Source of the DNA: Bacteroidales bacterium UBA3709
GTDB taxonomy: Bacteria > Bacteroidota > Bacteroidia > Bacteroidales > UBA932
Length of the DNA stretch: 63,748 nucleotides
NCBI GenBank assembly: GCA_002372015.1
Contig: DFIA01000046.1
Coordinates: forward strand, 1 to 63,748
Direction: 5' to 3'
How positions within the stretch are numbered: the first letter of the stretch is position 1; every line of letters begins with the position of its first letter. The position numbers and the translations under genes were made by a program. This document shows, in pieces, positions 17,636 through 25,591 of the stretch. Under the pieces are notes generated by a model. The model saw only the letters and a list, made by a program, of their open reading frames with translations, searched no databases and had not been told where the DNA came from.

Positions 17636-18525
17636 AACCGTGAGTTGTTTGCAAAAAGCTCCAGCAGCAAATCTGCTTTCTTGCCTTTCAACTTCAATTT
17701 CTTTATCTGATGATAATAGGTTGATAACCTGTGAAAATCGCTGCCAGTAAAATTATAATACCCCTTTTCTAACAGATACATAGCCTTTTCATAAACCTCC
17801 CTACCATAATACCCACATAGTGCAAGAAAATTTAACTGAAACTCATAGTCTTTGTTTTTCAGCGCTTTATAATCCTTCTCAGACATGTATCTATATCTCT
17901 CTGGATGTGCTATTATTGGCCTGTAACCGTTAAGCACGAGAGTATAAAGTATTTCGTTCATCTCTACAGGAGGTGAAAAATAAGATGTCTCTACAAGCAC
18001 ATGAACTCCATCCGAATATGTGAGAATATCTTTCTTCTCCACCTTAGTTAGAAACTCCTTGTTCATCATGTATTCAGAAGCAAGGCAAAGCTCTATAGAG
18101 CCCGTATAAAAACTCTTGAAGAGTTCGAAGCGTTCTCTTAAATGAGCAGTACTGAATCCCCCTTTGGGCTCCCCTGCAAAGGAGCTTTGAGTTTCTGCTG
18201 CCTCATATTCTTGCTGACGCCTTTGAATCTCCGCTACACTTGAATTTCCTTCTAATTGTTCAGTAGTAAGGCCTTGGCTATGATTACCAAGGTGATCTTT
18301 CCCATAAGATGTGGCATCTACTACCGCCCCTGCCAAGCCCATATTGTGTGGTGTGAGATATACCCTTTTTACCCCTGCCTGCTCTTCCAAAGACAGAAGT
18401 TCAAGACTTTCTTCCAAGGTTGCCATACCGTCATCCACCGCAGGCAACAAGTGGCAATGTATATCAGTTGTACCCTTTAAGAAAACCGAACCTTTAAGAG
18501 TCTGCTTTTTGAACCAGAACATCAT
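17632..18525 (-). CDS. CpsB/YwqE-type tyrosine-protein phosphatase (PHP family) with an insertion
   Basis: A 297-residue manganese-dependent phosphatase that removes phosphate from the capsule tyrosine kinase, whose gene lies 9 bases upstream. PHP metal ligands are visible in DIHCHLLPAVDDG (21-33), LTPH (57-60), ASEYMM (149-154), IIAHPERY (204-211) and GSDFHR (261-266). Between TPH and the ERFELFKS helix there are about 65 residues (62-127) rich in Ser, Gln, Gly and Thr, where relatives have a shorter link. This extra segment is the odd feature of the gene. The core looks intact, so the protein is probably active. Confidence 0.85.
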   Translation of the reverse strand: MMFWFKKQTLKGSVFLKGTTDIHCHLLPAVDDGMATLEESLELLSLEEQAGVKRVYLTPHNMGLAGAVVDATSYGKDHLGNHSQGLTTEQLEGNSSVAEIQRRQQEYEAAETQSSFAGEPKGGFSTAHLRERFELFKSFYTGSIELCLASEYMMNKEFLTKVEKKDILTYSDGVHVLVETSYFSPPVEMNEILYTLVLNGYRPIIAHPERYRYMSEKDYKALKNKDYEFQLNFLALCGYYGREVYEKAMYLLEKGYYNFTGSDFHRLSTYYHQIKKLKLKGKKADLLLELFANNSRL

Positions 18526-18534
18526 GCCTTTTAT

Positions 18535-21003
18535 CTATTTGTTTCTGTGCAACGGAAACTTATCCATGAACTTCTGGAACTTTGTCTTCTTACCTTCATA
18601 TTCTTCTTGACCATAGCCATAACCATAGCCGTAACCATAACCGTAGCCATAACCATAACCGTAGCCATAACCTTTCTTGCTCTGGTCTGTTGAGTTCAGA
18701 ACAACACACATATTCTTCAACGCTTTATCTAAATACATCTTCTCTACGTCAAATAATAGTCTTCTATCCATCACTCCGGCTCGTATAACGAATATTGTAA
18801 GATCGCACAACTTGTTCACAATACTCGCATCTGCCACCATTCCATTAGGAACATTATCCAAGAATATGTAATCGTAGTCTTTCTTCAGTTCCTCTACCAG
18901 AGTCTTCAATCTCTCTGTCATAAGCAGTTCTGTAGGATTTGGAGGTATCGGACCTGCAAATATCACATCTAACTTGCTGGAGAAAGCTCCCTTGTGTATA
19001 ATGTCTGAAATTTTGTCTATTTTGCCGCTGAGGTAAGAGGTTAAACCATGTATTTTACTGCCCTTTACATACTCATCTGTTTTGGCAAGAATTGTCTCTA
19101 TAGTGGCCTTACGAATATCGGTATCTATCAAAATTATACGCTTGTTAGCCTGTGCAAAGCTCACTGCAAGGTTGGTTGAAACAAATGTTTTTCCGTTTCC
19201 GGGAGCTTGAGATGTAAACATAACAACCTGCTTTTCCCCGTTTGTAACATTCATAAAATCCATGTTGGTTCTTATGATACGGAATGCCTCTGAAATCGAA
19301 TCGCGACCGTCTTCCCTTACAACAATTTGCCGCTCTTCCAAGTCGGCCTTTTTTGGAATCTCTCCAAGGAATGGGGCGCTTACAGCATCTTCTACATCCT
19401 TGCGGCTTCTTACATAAACATCCAGCATGTCTTTTATCCATAGAATTGCCGCCGGAATCACCAGGCCAATTATGAGGGCTACCATTAAAATAAATCTGCT
19501 ATTAGGTGCAATCGGAGCCAAAGGACCACGGGCCTTATCTATAACTCTTATAGAACTTTCTGTCATCGCCAGACTCAGAGCATTTTCCTCCCTTTTGTTC
19601 AATAGATAGAGATAAAGCTCTTCTTTGATTTTCTGCTGCCTTTCCTTTGAAGTAAGCTTGTTCTGCTGCTGAGGAATTGCAGCCACCTTTCCTCGCGTAA
19701 TAGCCTCACGAGTACGCACATTGCCAGCTTGCAGGCTTAACGAGCTTACCAGATTGTTGATAGAAGACGATATGGTCTGCTTCATTGGTATTAGCTGAGC
19801 GTCTAAATCTTGAACCAACGGATTATTTTCGGAACTGGAAGAATACAGCTTGTTTCTCTGCATAAGCAAATTGTTGTACTGACTTATCTGGGCCTCTATT
19901 CCCGGATCTAACCCAAGATTGGAAGGAAGCGGTTGGTTTCTGTTCTGAGGATTATTTATATGAGATTGTATCTGACGTGCCAAAGTCAACTGATTCTCTA
20001 TACCTAAAACAGTTCGCCTATATTCGTTTCCTTCTGAGGCATAGGTAGATGTTACGGTAGAAACATCCGTAAAGCCGGCAGAAGATTTATAGCTTGCAAT
20101 ATCCGAATCCACCGCTCCCAACTCCTCGTTTATAACCTCAAGACGGTCGTTGATAAACTGCTCCGTACTTCTGGAGGTAGCATTCTTCTCGGCCAGACTC
20201 TCCTCATTATAAGCATCTATCATCGTATTTAGAACATCTTCTGCCCTAAACTCAGAAACATCTTTCATAGAAAGGTTTATGATGCTTGCCATACGGTCTG
20301 CAATAAGCACATTCACCTTATTCAGATACATTAAAACGGTTGGTTTTAAACTACCTTTTGTAATGTTTATAGTTTCTCCTTTATACTCGTTTATTCTGTC
20401 TGTAGATGTAATGTAAAGCCTGCCAAGTGGGGTGTCTGTAGTATCGCCAAGGTTTATTTTCATAGCCGCCTCTCCGCTATTAGCCCGCCCTTTCTTAAAG
20501 TAATCAGAAATCTGCACTGTGTTTTCATCCAAAACTTTCAGCTTCAAAGAAAGGGTATTGTTAGGGTTGGCGTCTATAAACGAAATATCTACAGGAGAAA
20601 GCTTGTAGAGGTTTTGCTTTCTCAACCCTCTTGGCACAAAGTAGTTTACAGTAAGGTTTAACTTGTTTACCACATTGTGCATCAACTGATAAGACTTAAA
20701 CACATATAGTTCGTTACTCACATCAGAATGCATCAAACTCATAGAGCCAATATCTTGAAACATAGCACTCTGGCTCATATTACTTCCACCTGAGTTTTTG
20801 CTCTTCACCATTACGGAAGCTGTTCTGGAATAAATCTTGGGAGTTTTCTTCAGATACAGTCCGGCAATTAAAAGGCACACAAAAGCAGACAAAACAAACC
20901 ACCACTTGTTGTACCAAAAGATAGTTATTATATCTCGTAAATTTACCTGAGAGCCTCGCGAGTCTGAGGCTGTATTTACTTGCTTTAATTCTTCCTTTGC
21001 CAT
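18535..21003 (-). CDS. Wzc-like polysaccharide copolymerase and tyrosine autokinase
   Basis: An 822-residue inner-membrane BY-kinase that controls capsule chain length and export. The Wzz domain starts near residue 20, with transmembrane segments at about 34-51 and 502-523. The periplasmic part is largely coiled coil (about 280-480). The cytoplasmic kinase has a Walker A in APGNGKT (600-606), a Walker A' in ILIDTDIRK (624-632) and a Walker B in YIFLDN (712-717). Near the C-terminus residues 779-798 are ten consecutive Tyr-Gly pairs, presumably the autophosphorylated tyrosine cluster. It is flanked by the Wza-like exporter and the matching CpsB-like phosphatase, the usual set of three. Confidence 0.92.
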   Translation of the reverse strand: MAKEELKQVNTASDSRGSQVNLRDIITIFWYNKWWFVLSAFVCLLIAGLYLKKTPKIYSRTASVMVKSKNSGGSNMSQSAMFQDIGSMSLMHSDVSNELYVFKSYQLMHNVVNKLNLTVNYFVPRGLRKQNLYKLSPVDISFIDANPNNTLSLKLKVLDENTVQISDYFKKGRANSGEAAMKINLGDTTDTPLGRLYITSTDRINEYKGETINITKGSLKPTVLMYLNKVNVLIADRMASIINLSMKDVSEFRAEDVLNTMIDAYNEESLAEKNATSRSTEQFINDRLEVINEELGAVDSDIASYKSSAGFTDVSTVTSTYASEGNEYRRTVLGIENQLTLARQIQSHINNPQNRNQPLPSNLGLDPGIEAQISQYNNLLMQRNKLYSSSSENNPLVQDLDAQLIPMKQTISSSINNLVSSLSLQAGNVRTREAITRGKVAAIPQQQNKLTSKERQQKIKEELYLYLLNKREENALSLAMTESSIRVIDKARGPLAPIAPNSRFILMVALIIGLVIPAAILWIKDMLDVYVRSRKDVEDAVSAPFLGEIPKKADLEERQIVVREDGRDSISEAFRIIRTNMDFMNVTNGEKQVVMFTSQAPGNGKTFVSTNLAVSFAQANKRIILIDTDIRKATIETILAKTDEYVKGSKIHGLTSYLSGKIDKISDIIHKGAFSSKLDVIFAGPIPPNPTELLMTERLKTLVEELKKDYDYIFLDNVPNGMVADASIVNKLCDLTIFVIRAGVMDRRLLFDVEKMYLDKALKNMCVVLNSTDQSKKGYGYGYGYGYGYGYGYGYGYGQEEYEGKKTKFQKFMDKFPLHRNK
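18610..18669 (-). repeat. Imperfect hexanucleotide tandem repeat coding for (Tyr-Gly)10
   Basis: Ten 6-base units of the form TAY-GGY encode Tyr-Gly pairs near the C-terminus of the tyrosine kinase. The third codon positions vary (TAT/TAC, GGT/GGC) between units, so the array is not a fresh expansion. The regular length still allows gain or loss of pairs without changing frame. Confidence 0.9.
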
Positions 21004-21028
21004 AATTTACGCTGTTTTCAGAGAAAGA

Positions 21029-21790
21029 TTAGAAGAAAAATCTCATTATGGTAAGCAACAAAGATGTTGCAGAGAGCCATACTCCAACGTTATTATTCTG
21101 GTTTATTCCGCTCTGCTGAGCCTTAACTCTGTTAGGTCTTACATAAACCATATCGTTTTGCTGCAGATAGAAAGAAGGGGAATTAAGAACGTCTTTTGAG
21201 AGAATGTTATTGTAAAGAATCTGCCTCTGTCCATCGGATTCTCTGATAACCATTATACTATCTCTTCTGCCATAAATAGTGAGATCGCCGGCTAAGGCTA
21301 TTGCGTCTAACAAAGAAACACGGTCTCCCTGAACAGCATATTTACCAGGGTTATTCACCTCTCCCAGAACAGATACGTTAAAGTTCTGGAAAGCAATGGT
21401 AACCACAGCATTTTTCAGCAACCCATCTTCGTCTAAACGGTTTTTTAACATAGAAGACAACTCCCCTCTTGTAAGACCGGATACCTTTATTCGCCCAACT
21501 ACCGGAAAATCTATTTCTCCATTAAAATCTACCGTATAACCAGGAGATTTCTGGCTATCAGTACTGGCAGACTCTCCCATATTAAACAATGCTGCAAGTG
21601 CAGGCTCCTTATGACTTACATAGATAGACAACATATCTCCCGGCTTAATTTTAATATCCTGATAATTCAAAATTTGCTGAATATCGGTGTCGTAAGTATC
21701 TTGAAGGTATGCCACCTCTTTTGCAGAACGGCAGGCTCCCAGGGCTGTACCGGCAAATAGTAATACCAAAAAATATTTCCAGTTTTTCAT
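21029..21790 (-). CDS. Wza-like polysaccharide export lipoprotein
   Basis: A 253-residue lipoprotein (lipobox LGAC, Cys about 19) with a polysaccharide biosynthesis/export domain: KPGDMLSIYVSHKEP, YTVDFNGEIDFPVVGRIKVSGLT and the following SLBB-like part (VSVLGEVNNPGKYAVQGDRVSLLDAIALAGDLT). A C-terminal hydrophobic stretch (ATSLLLTIMRFFF) may insert in the outer membrane as in Wza. It is the first gene of the export operon, preceded by a TATCTTTG box. I used the ATG at 21790; an ATG three codons upstream (21799) is also possible. Confidence 0.9.
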   Translation of the reverse strand: MKNWKYFLVLLFAGTALGACRSAKEVAYLQDTYDTDIQQILNYQDIKIKPGDMLSIYVSHKEPALAALFNMGESASTDSQKSPGYTVDFNGEIDFPVVGRIKVSGLTRGELSSMLKNRLDEDGLLKNAVVTIAFQNFNVSVLGEVNNPGKYAVQGDRVSLLDAIALAGDLTIYGRRDSIMVIRESDGQRQILYNNILSKDVLNSPSFYLQQNDMVYVRPNRVKAQQSGINQNNNVGVWLSATSLLLTIMRFFF

Positions 21791-21814
21791 AATTATCAAA
21801 GTTTTCTAACCGTG

Positions 21815-21822
21815 CAAAGATA
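21815..21822 (-). promoter_or_regulatory. Putative -7 box for the polysaccharide export operon
   Basis: The leftward strand reads TATCTTTG followed by CA, a full TAnnTTTG match, 24 bases before the ATG at 21790. No exact -33 TTTG is seen. It is the only strong candidate upstream of the seven-gene operon. Confidence 0.55.
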
Positions 21823-21873
21823 ATAAAAACTGTTGGTCTTTGCCTATGTAGCATATAAAACTCTCAATTTTCA

Positions 21874-21881
21874 TAAATTTG
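21874..21881 (+). promoter_or_regulatory. Possible -7 box for the acyltransferase/acetyltransferase pair
   Basis: TAAATTTG matches TAnnTTTG, 38 bases before the ATG at 21920. A TTTG at 21839-21842 is too far away (31 bases) to be its normal -33 partner. Confidence 0.4.
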
Positions 21882-21919
21882 TAACCTTGTTGCATAAATA
21901 CACTAACAACAAAATTTTT

Positions 21920-22981
21920 ATGGGTGCTGCAGAAAAGACAAGAAACAGCAATATGGAACTACTAAGGATATTAGCCATTACGTTTATAGTGCTATATCAT
22001 CTTTCCGTGTTCTTTACAGTTTCTGCCAACTATGAAAGCAGTTTTATGTATGCCATAAACCTTATGTTGCATACAGGAGTTCTGCTCTTTGTCCTGATTA
22101 GCGGTTACTTTGGAATAGTATTCTCTTTTAGAGGGTTGTTCAAACTTTTGGCCATGATGTTTGTTTATTATGTTCCGCTTATGCTTGTGTGGCGGTATCT
22201 TCCGTTTGGCGGCGAAAAGGGCAAACTTTTAGACACAATATGTTTTGTTTCAAGAACTCCTTACTGGTATGTACGCACATATTTAATATTGTTTGTTCTT
22301 TCTCCTATAATAAACTCCTGCATTGCAGCCATAAACACCAAACAGCGCTTTTTTATTCTTGGCACTCTTGCCCTATGTGCCGTTTACTTTGCCATAGTTG
22401 GCAAAGACGCATCTCTTTCCGGAGGCAAAAACATTGTGAACTTCTTTTTTATCTATCTGATAGGTAATACCATACGCCTATATGAAACCTACCTGAAAAA
22501 GGCCTTGAAGTTAAGAGTCTTCTATATTTGGCTTGCTTACAATGTTATATTTGTGAGCTTCTGCTACTTTTTCAAAGGCACAACTTTATCTAATGCTGTG
22601 TTTGCTCTAAATTTCATATACTGTAGCCCAGGGTTAATATTGAACGCTGTTCTTCTCTTTTTGGCATTTACAGATTTACGGTTAGAATCAAAGACTATAA
22701 ACTACCTTGCCGTTTCTGTTTTGGCCGTGTATCTGATTCAAGAACACCCTGTGGTAAGATATTTCCTAAAAACTGCAGTGGTTAAACTTCTTTCTGGCAA
22801 CGCTTTTGAGACTAAAGCTATTCTGGTTATCTTGATTTGGATAACACTCTCTATTACCGTTGTTGTTGCCGCCCTTTTTATAGACAAGTTATTTGCCCCT
22901 GCATGGAAACTTGCGCAAAAGGCCGGCTCTCGGTTAGATAAAAGAATAAATCTCGGCTTTTCAAGGCCTGAACAATATTAA
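21920..22981 (+). CDS. Membrane acyltransferase (acyltransferase 3 family)
   Basis: A 353-residue polytopic protein with RNSNMELLRILAITFIVLYHLSVF, the opening of O-acetyltransferases of the acyltransferase 3 family, and about ten hydrophobic segments ending in a basic tail. I chose the ATG at 21920 because the conserved region starts a few residues later and a promoter box lies before it; the frame stays open upstream to 21833 without family similarity. It is transcribed away from the export operon and followed after 10 bases by a hexapeptide acetyltransferase. Both probably decorate the polysaccharide. Confidence 0.82.
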   Translation: MGAAEKTRNSNMELLRILAITFIVLYHLSVFFTVSANYESSFMYAINLMLHTGVLLFVLISGYFGIVFSFRGLFKLLAMMFVYYVPLMLVWRYLPFGGEKGKLLDTICFVSRTPYWYVRTYLILFVLSPIINSCIAAINTKQRFFILGTLALCAVYFAIVGKDASLSGGKNIVNFFFIYLIGNTIRLYETYLKKALKLRVFYIWLAYNVIFVSFCYFFKGTTLSNAVFALNFIYCSPGLILNAVLLFLAFTDLRLESKTINYLAVSVLAVYLIQEHPVVRYFLKTAVVKLLSGNAFETKAILVILIWITLSITVVVAALFIDKLFAPAWKLAQKAGSRLDKRINLGFSRPEQY

Positions 22982-22991
22982 AAACAGATAT

Positions 22992-23597
22992 ATGTCAAAA
23001 ATTAGCACTATACACGACTTATACAGATATGAAGGAGAGGCCTCTAAACATTTTTTTGTAAAACTGAGATATTTTTTCTTTACTCCCGGCTATACTTTCA
23101 CCTACTTCTTCAGAAAGGCTTCTGCTTGTTCTAACATCTTTGGAAAGATGCTATATTATCCGCTCTTCCACATAACAAAAGTTATTACAGGCATTCAGAT
23201 TCCCATAGGCACCAAAATTGGCAAGGGCTTAAAAATAGGGCATTTTGGAACTATCGTGATTAATCCTCAGGCAGAAATAGGAGAGAATTTCAATATTGCA
23301 CAAGGATGCCTCATAGGAAATGCCCTCGGCAAAAGAAAAGGGGTTCCAAAGATTGGAAATAATGTAGTAATGAGTGCTAATTCAGTTATCATAGGAAATG
23401 TAACCATAGGCAACAACGTACTCATAGCCCCCTTGTCTTTTGTAAATGTAGATGTGCCAGACAATAGCATTGTAATTGGAAATCCGGCCACAATAATTCC
23501 AAGAGACTCTTCTCCCTCTTCAAAATACATTGTATTTCCCGCTCCGGGAACCGAGCTATTTGCCCTCAGAAAAGAACAACCTATAGAAAGCAACTGA
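22992..23597 (+). CDS. Hexapeptide-repeat acetyltransferase (serine acetyltransferase-like)
   Basis: A 201-residue left-handed beta-helix acyltransferase. The helical N-terminus is followed by hexapeptide repeats from IPIGTKIGKGLKIGHFG (about 70) to NVTIGNNVLIAPLS and the closing VIGNPATII (about 160-168). CysE-like His residues are present in KIGHFGTIVI. Its location in a polysaccharide locus favours O- or N-acetylation of a sugar (WcaF/CapG type) over serine acetylation. It does not look like PglD, which has an N-terminal Rossmann-like domain. The gene pair converges on the PglE-like gene with 48 bases between the stops. Confidence 0.8.
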   Translation: MSKISTIHDLYRYEGEASKHFFVKLRYFFFTPGYTFTYFFRKASACSNIFGKMLYYPLFHITKVITGIQIPIGTKIGKGLKIGHFGTIVINPQAEIGENFNIAQGCLIGNALGKRKGVPKIGNNVVMSANSVIIGNVTIGNNVLIAPLSFVNVDVPDNSIVIGNPATIIPRDSSPSSKYIVFPAPGTELFALRKEQPIESN

Positions 23598-23645
23598 TTC
23601 TGCCGGCAGTAAGCACCGCAATTCTTTGCTTATCATATATAGCCA

Positions 23646-24944
23646 TCACAATATGGCTTCTTTGATTTTTTCTACTATATACTTAGCATCATCATCTGTT
23701 ACGCAAGGCCCTGACGGCAGACACATACCTACCTTAAAAAAAGCTTCGCTCACAGAAGCTTCCCTCTTGCCAAACAGATGGCATGGTTTAAGATAGTACG
23801 GAGCCTCGGCATATACCGGCTGGCTGTGCATAGGCTTCCAGAGCGGACGGGCTTCTATGCCAGCCTCATCTAAAAACATCCTAAGAGCTTCTACGTTGCT
23901 GTTTGGCTCACAGTCTGTATGGGCACTCTCTGTAGCACGCACCACTCCGGCAGCCCCTCCAACAGCTCCCTTTATTACACTCTTATAGGCATTTTCCTGG
24001 CCTCTGATTTTTATATCTGGATGAATGGTTATTGTATTAAGCCAGAAGTTGCTATCGTATTCCTCTGAAGGATTGCCGTGCACCTCAACACCCTCTATTG
24101 TAGCAAAAAGCTCACGATAAAGATTGTAGAGGTGTTTATGATGCGCTATATGCTCATCTATAACCAACATTTGTCCTCGCCCTATTCCTGCACAGATATT
24201 ACTCAGCCTGTAATTATATCCTATTGCCTCATGCTGGTAGTAAGGATAGGCCTCGCGAGCCTGAGTAGCATACCACATTATTTTCTGCTTATCCTCCGGA
24301 TTGGCACAAATCAGCGCCCCTCCACCAGATGTGGTTATCATTTTATTGCCATTGAAAGAGAGAACTCCATATTTCCCGAAGGTACCTAACACCCTGCCTC
24401 TAAAACGGCTCCCAAAACCCTCTGCCGCATCTTCGATTACAGGAATATCATAAGCTTCTGCTATGGCCATTATCTTGTCTATTTGATAAGGCATTCCGTA
24501 CAGAGCCACAGGAATTATAGCCTTTGGCTTCTTGCCGGTTTTGGATATACGGTCTTTTATGGCTTCCTCCAGCAAAACAGGGTCTATATTCCAACTATCT
24601 TTCTCGCTATCTACAAACACAGGTTTTGCTCCCACATAAGTTACGGGATGCGAAGAGGCACAAAAGGTAAAACTCTGAACTATAACTTCATCTCCATACC
24701 CTACACCACAGGCAACAAGTGCAAGATGTACGGCAGCTGTTCCGGAACAAAGAGCCACCACTTCCGCCGATAAAGTCTCCTCTCCTTTGTGCGCAAGAGA
24801 GCATACGAATTTCTGAATATCTTCTTCAAAACCATTAACATTTGGACCAAGCGGCACAACCCAATTAGTTGCAAAAGCTTCTTGTATAAACCTTTGTTCT
24901 TGTCCTCCCATATGCGCAAGGCACAAATAAATTCTGTTAGCCAT
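23646..24944 (-). CDS. DegT/DnrJ/EryC1 aminotransferase, PglE-like
   Basis: A 432-residue PLP-dependent aminotransferase that probably converts a UDP-4-keto-6-deoxy-HexNAc to the 4-amino sugar. The N-terminus IYLCLAHMGGQEQRFIQEAF...NWVVPLG closely follows PglE of Campylobacter. CSGTAAVHLAL (66-76) and EDAAEGFGS (171-179) are family blocks, and Lys201 in SFNGNKMIT is the PLP lysine. Residues about 312-347 (Gly/Ala-rich, with THTDCEP-like sequence AHTDCEPN) form an extra segment before VEALRMFLDE. It lies 17 bases after the PglC-like gene and ends the operon. Together with the PglF-like gene it supports bacillosamine-type sugar synthesis. Confidence 0.86.
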   Translation of the reverse strand: MANRIYLCLAHMGGQEQRFIQEAFATNWVVPLGPNVNGFEEDIQKFVCSLAHKGEETLSAEVVALCSGTAAVHLALVACGVGYGDEVIVQSFTFCASSHPVTYVGAKPVFVDSEKDSWNIDPVLLEEAIKDRISKTGKKPKAIIPVALYGMPYQIDKIMAIAEAYDIPVIEDAAEGFGSRFRGRVLGTFGKYGVLSFNGNKMITTSGGGALICANPEDKQKIMWYATQAREAYPYYQHEAIGYNYRLSNICAGIGRGQMLVIDEHIAHHKHLYNLYRELFATIEGVEVHGNPSEEYDSNFWLNTITIHPDIKIRGQENAYKSVIKGAVGGAAGVVRATESAHTDCEPNSNVEALRMFLDEAGIEARPLWKPMHSQPVYAEAPYYLKPCHLFGKREASVSEAFFKVGMCLPSGPCVTDDDAKYIVEKIKEAIL

Positions 24945-24961
24945 ATTTTTACTAAAACTTT

Positions 24962-25570
24962 TTAATTATTCCCGGTAAACTCCTCTGCCGTGGCATGCCC
25001 CTGTTGAGCAACTCCCTCTCTCTTAAATACTTTTACAATTGTCAGATATAATATTTTTATATCTGTACAAAACGTACAATGATCTACATACCACACATCC
25101 AAATCAAACTTTTCTTTCCACGTTATTGCGTTTCTGCCATGGCATTGTGCCCAGCCGGTAATACCTGGCCGCACTTCGTGCCTCCGTGCCTGATGTGGAC
25201 TATATCTGGTTAGATACTGAACCAGCAAAGGTCTCGGCCCTATGATAGCCATATCGCCTTTTAACACATTCACAAGCTGCGGAAGTTCATCTACAGAAGT
25301 GCTCCTGACAAATCGTCCTATCTTTGTAAGTCTCTGAGCATCTGGCAAAAGATTTCCCTCTGCATCTTTTTCGTCCGTCATGGTTTTGAACTTGTACACT
25401 TTGAATATCTTTCCGTTTTTACCAGGCCGGCTCTGAGAAAAGAAAACTCCGGCTCCTTTATTGGCAAAAAACAAGAGTATTGCAAATAGCAGAATTACCC
25501 ACCCGAAACAGATGAGACCCACCAAAGCCAAAGCAAAGCCCAAGATTCTCTTTATGCCATTCTTATACAT
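24962..25570 (-). CDS. PglC-like phosphoglycosyl transferase (initiating sugar transferase)
   Basis: A 202-residue monotopic phosphoglycosyl transferase that moves a sugar-1-phosphate from UDP-sugar to undecaprenyl phosphate and starts the repeat unit. It has one N-terminal hydrophobic segment (about 8-34), the family blocks FFSQSRPGKNGKIFKVYKFKTM, the STSVDELPQL segment with the catalytic Asp-Glu pair, IGPRPLL and RPGITGWAQ. It is the short form, like PglC, lacking the extra N-terminal membrane domain of WbaP-type enzymes. Adjacent PglE- and PglF-like genes suggest a diacetylbacillosamine-like substrate. Confidence 0.9.
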   Translation of the reverse strand: MYKNGIKRILGFALALVGLICFGWVILLFAILLFFANKGAGVFFSQSRPGKNGKIFKVYKFKTMTDEKDAEGNLLPDAQRLTKIGRFVRSTSVDELPQLVNVLKGDMAIIGPRPLLVQYLTRYSPHQARRHEVRPGITGWAQCHGRNAITWKEKFDLDVWYVDHCTFCTDIKILYLTIVKVFKREGVAQQGHATAEEFTGNN

Positions 25571-25591
25571 AACGTTCAGACTATCTCAGAT

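Noticed and set aside
18145..18342. Insertion in the CpsB-like gene as a possible mobile-element remnant
   Set aside because: The frame is intact, I see no terminal repeats or target duplication, and flanking motifs are complete, so it is treated as a coding insertion.
18601..18672. Regular short repeats that could suggest a CRISPR array or regulatory iterons
   Set aside because: Units are 6 bases, contiguous, in frame and coding for Tyr-Gly pairs; there are no spacers.
23598..23645. TGCCGGCA palindrome between the convergent acetyltransferase and PglE-like genes as a terminator
   Set aside because: The palindrome is short, without loop or T-tract.
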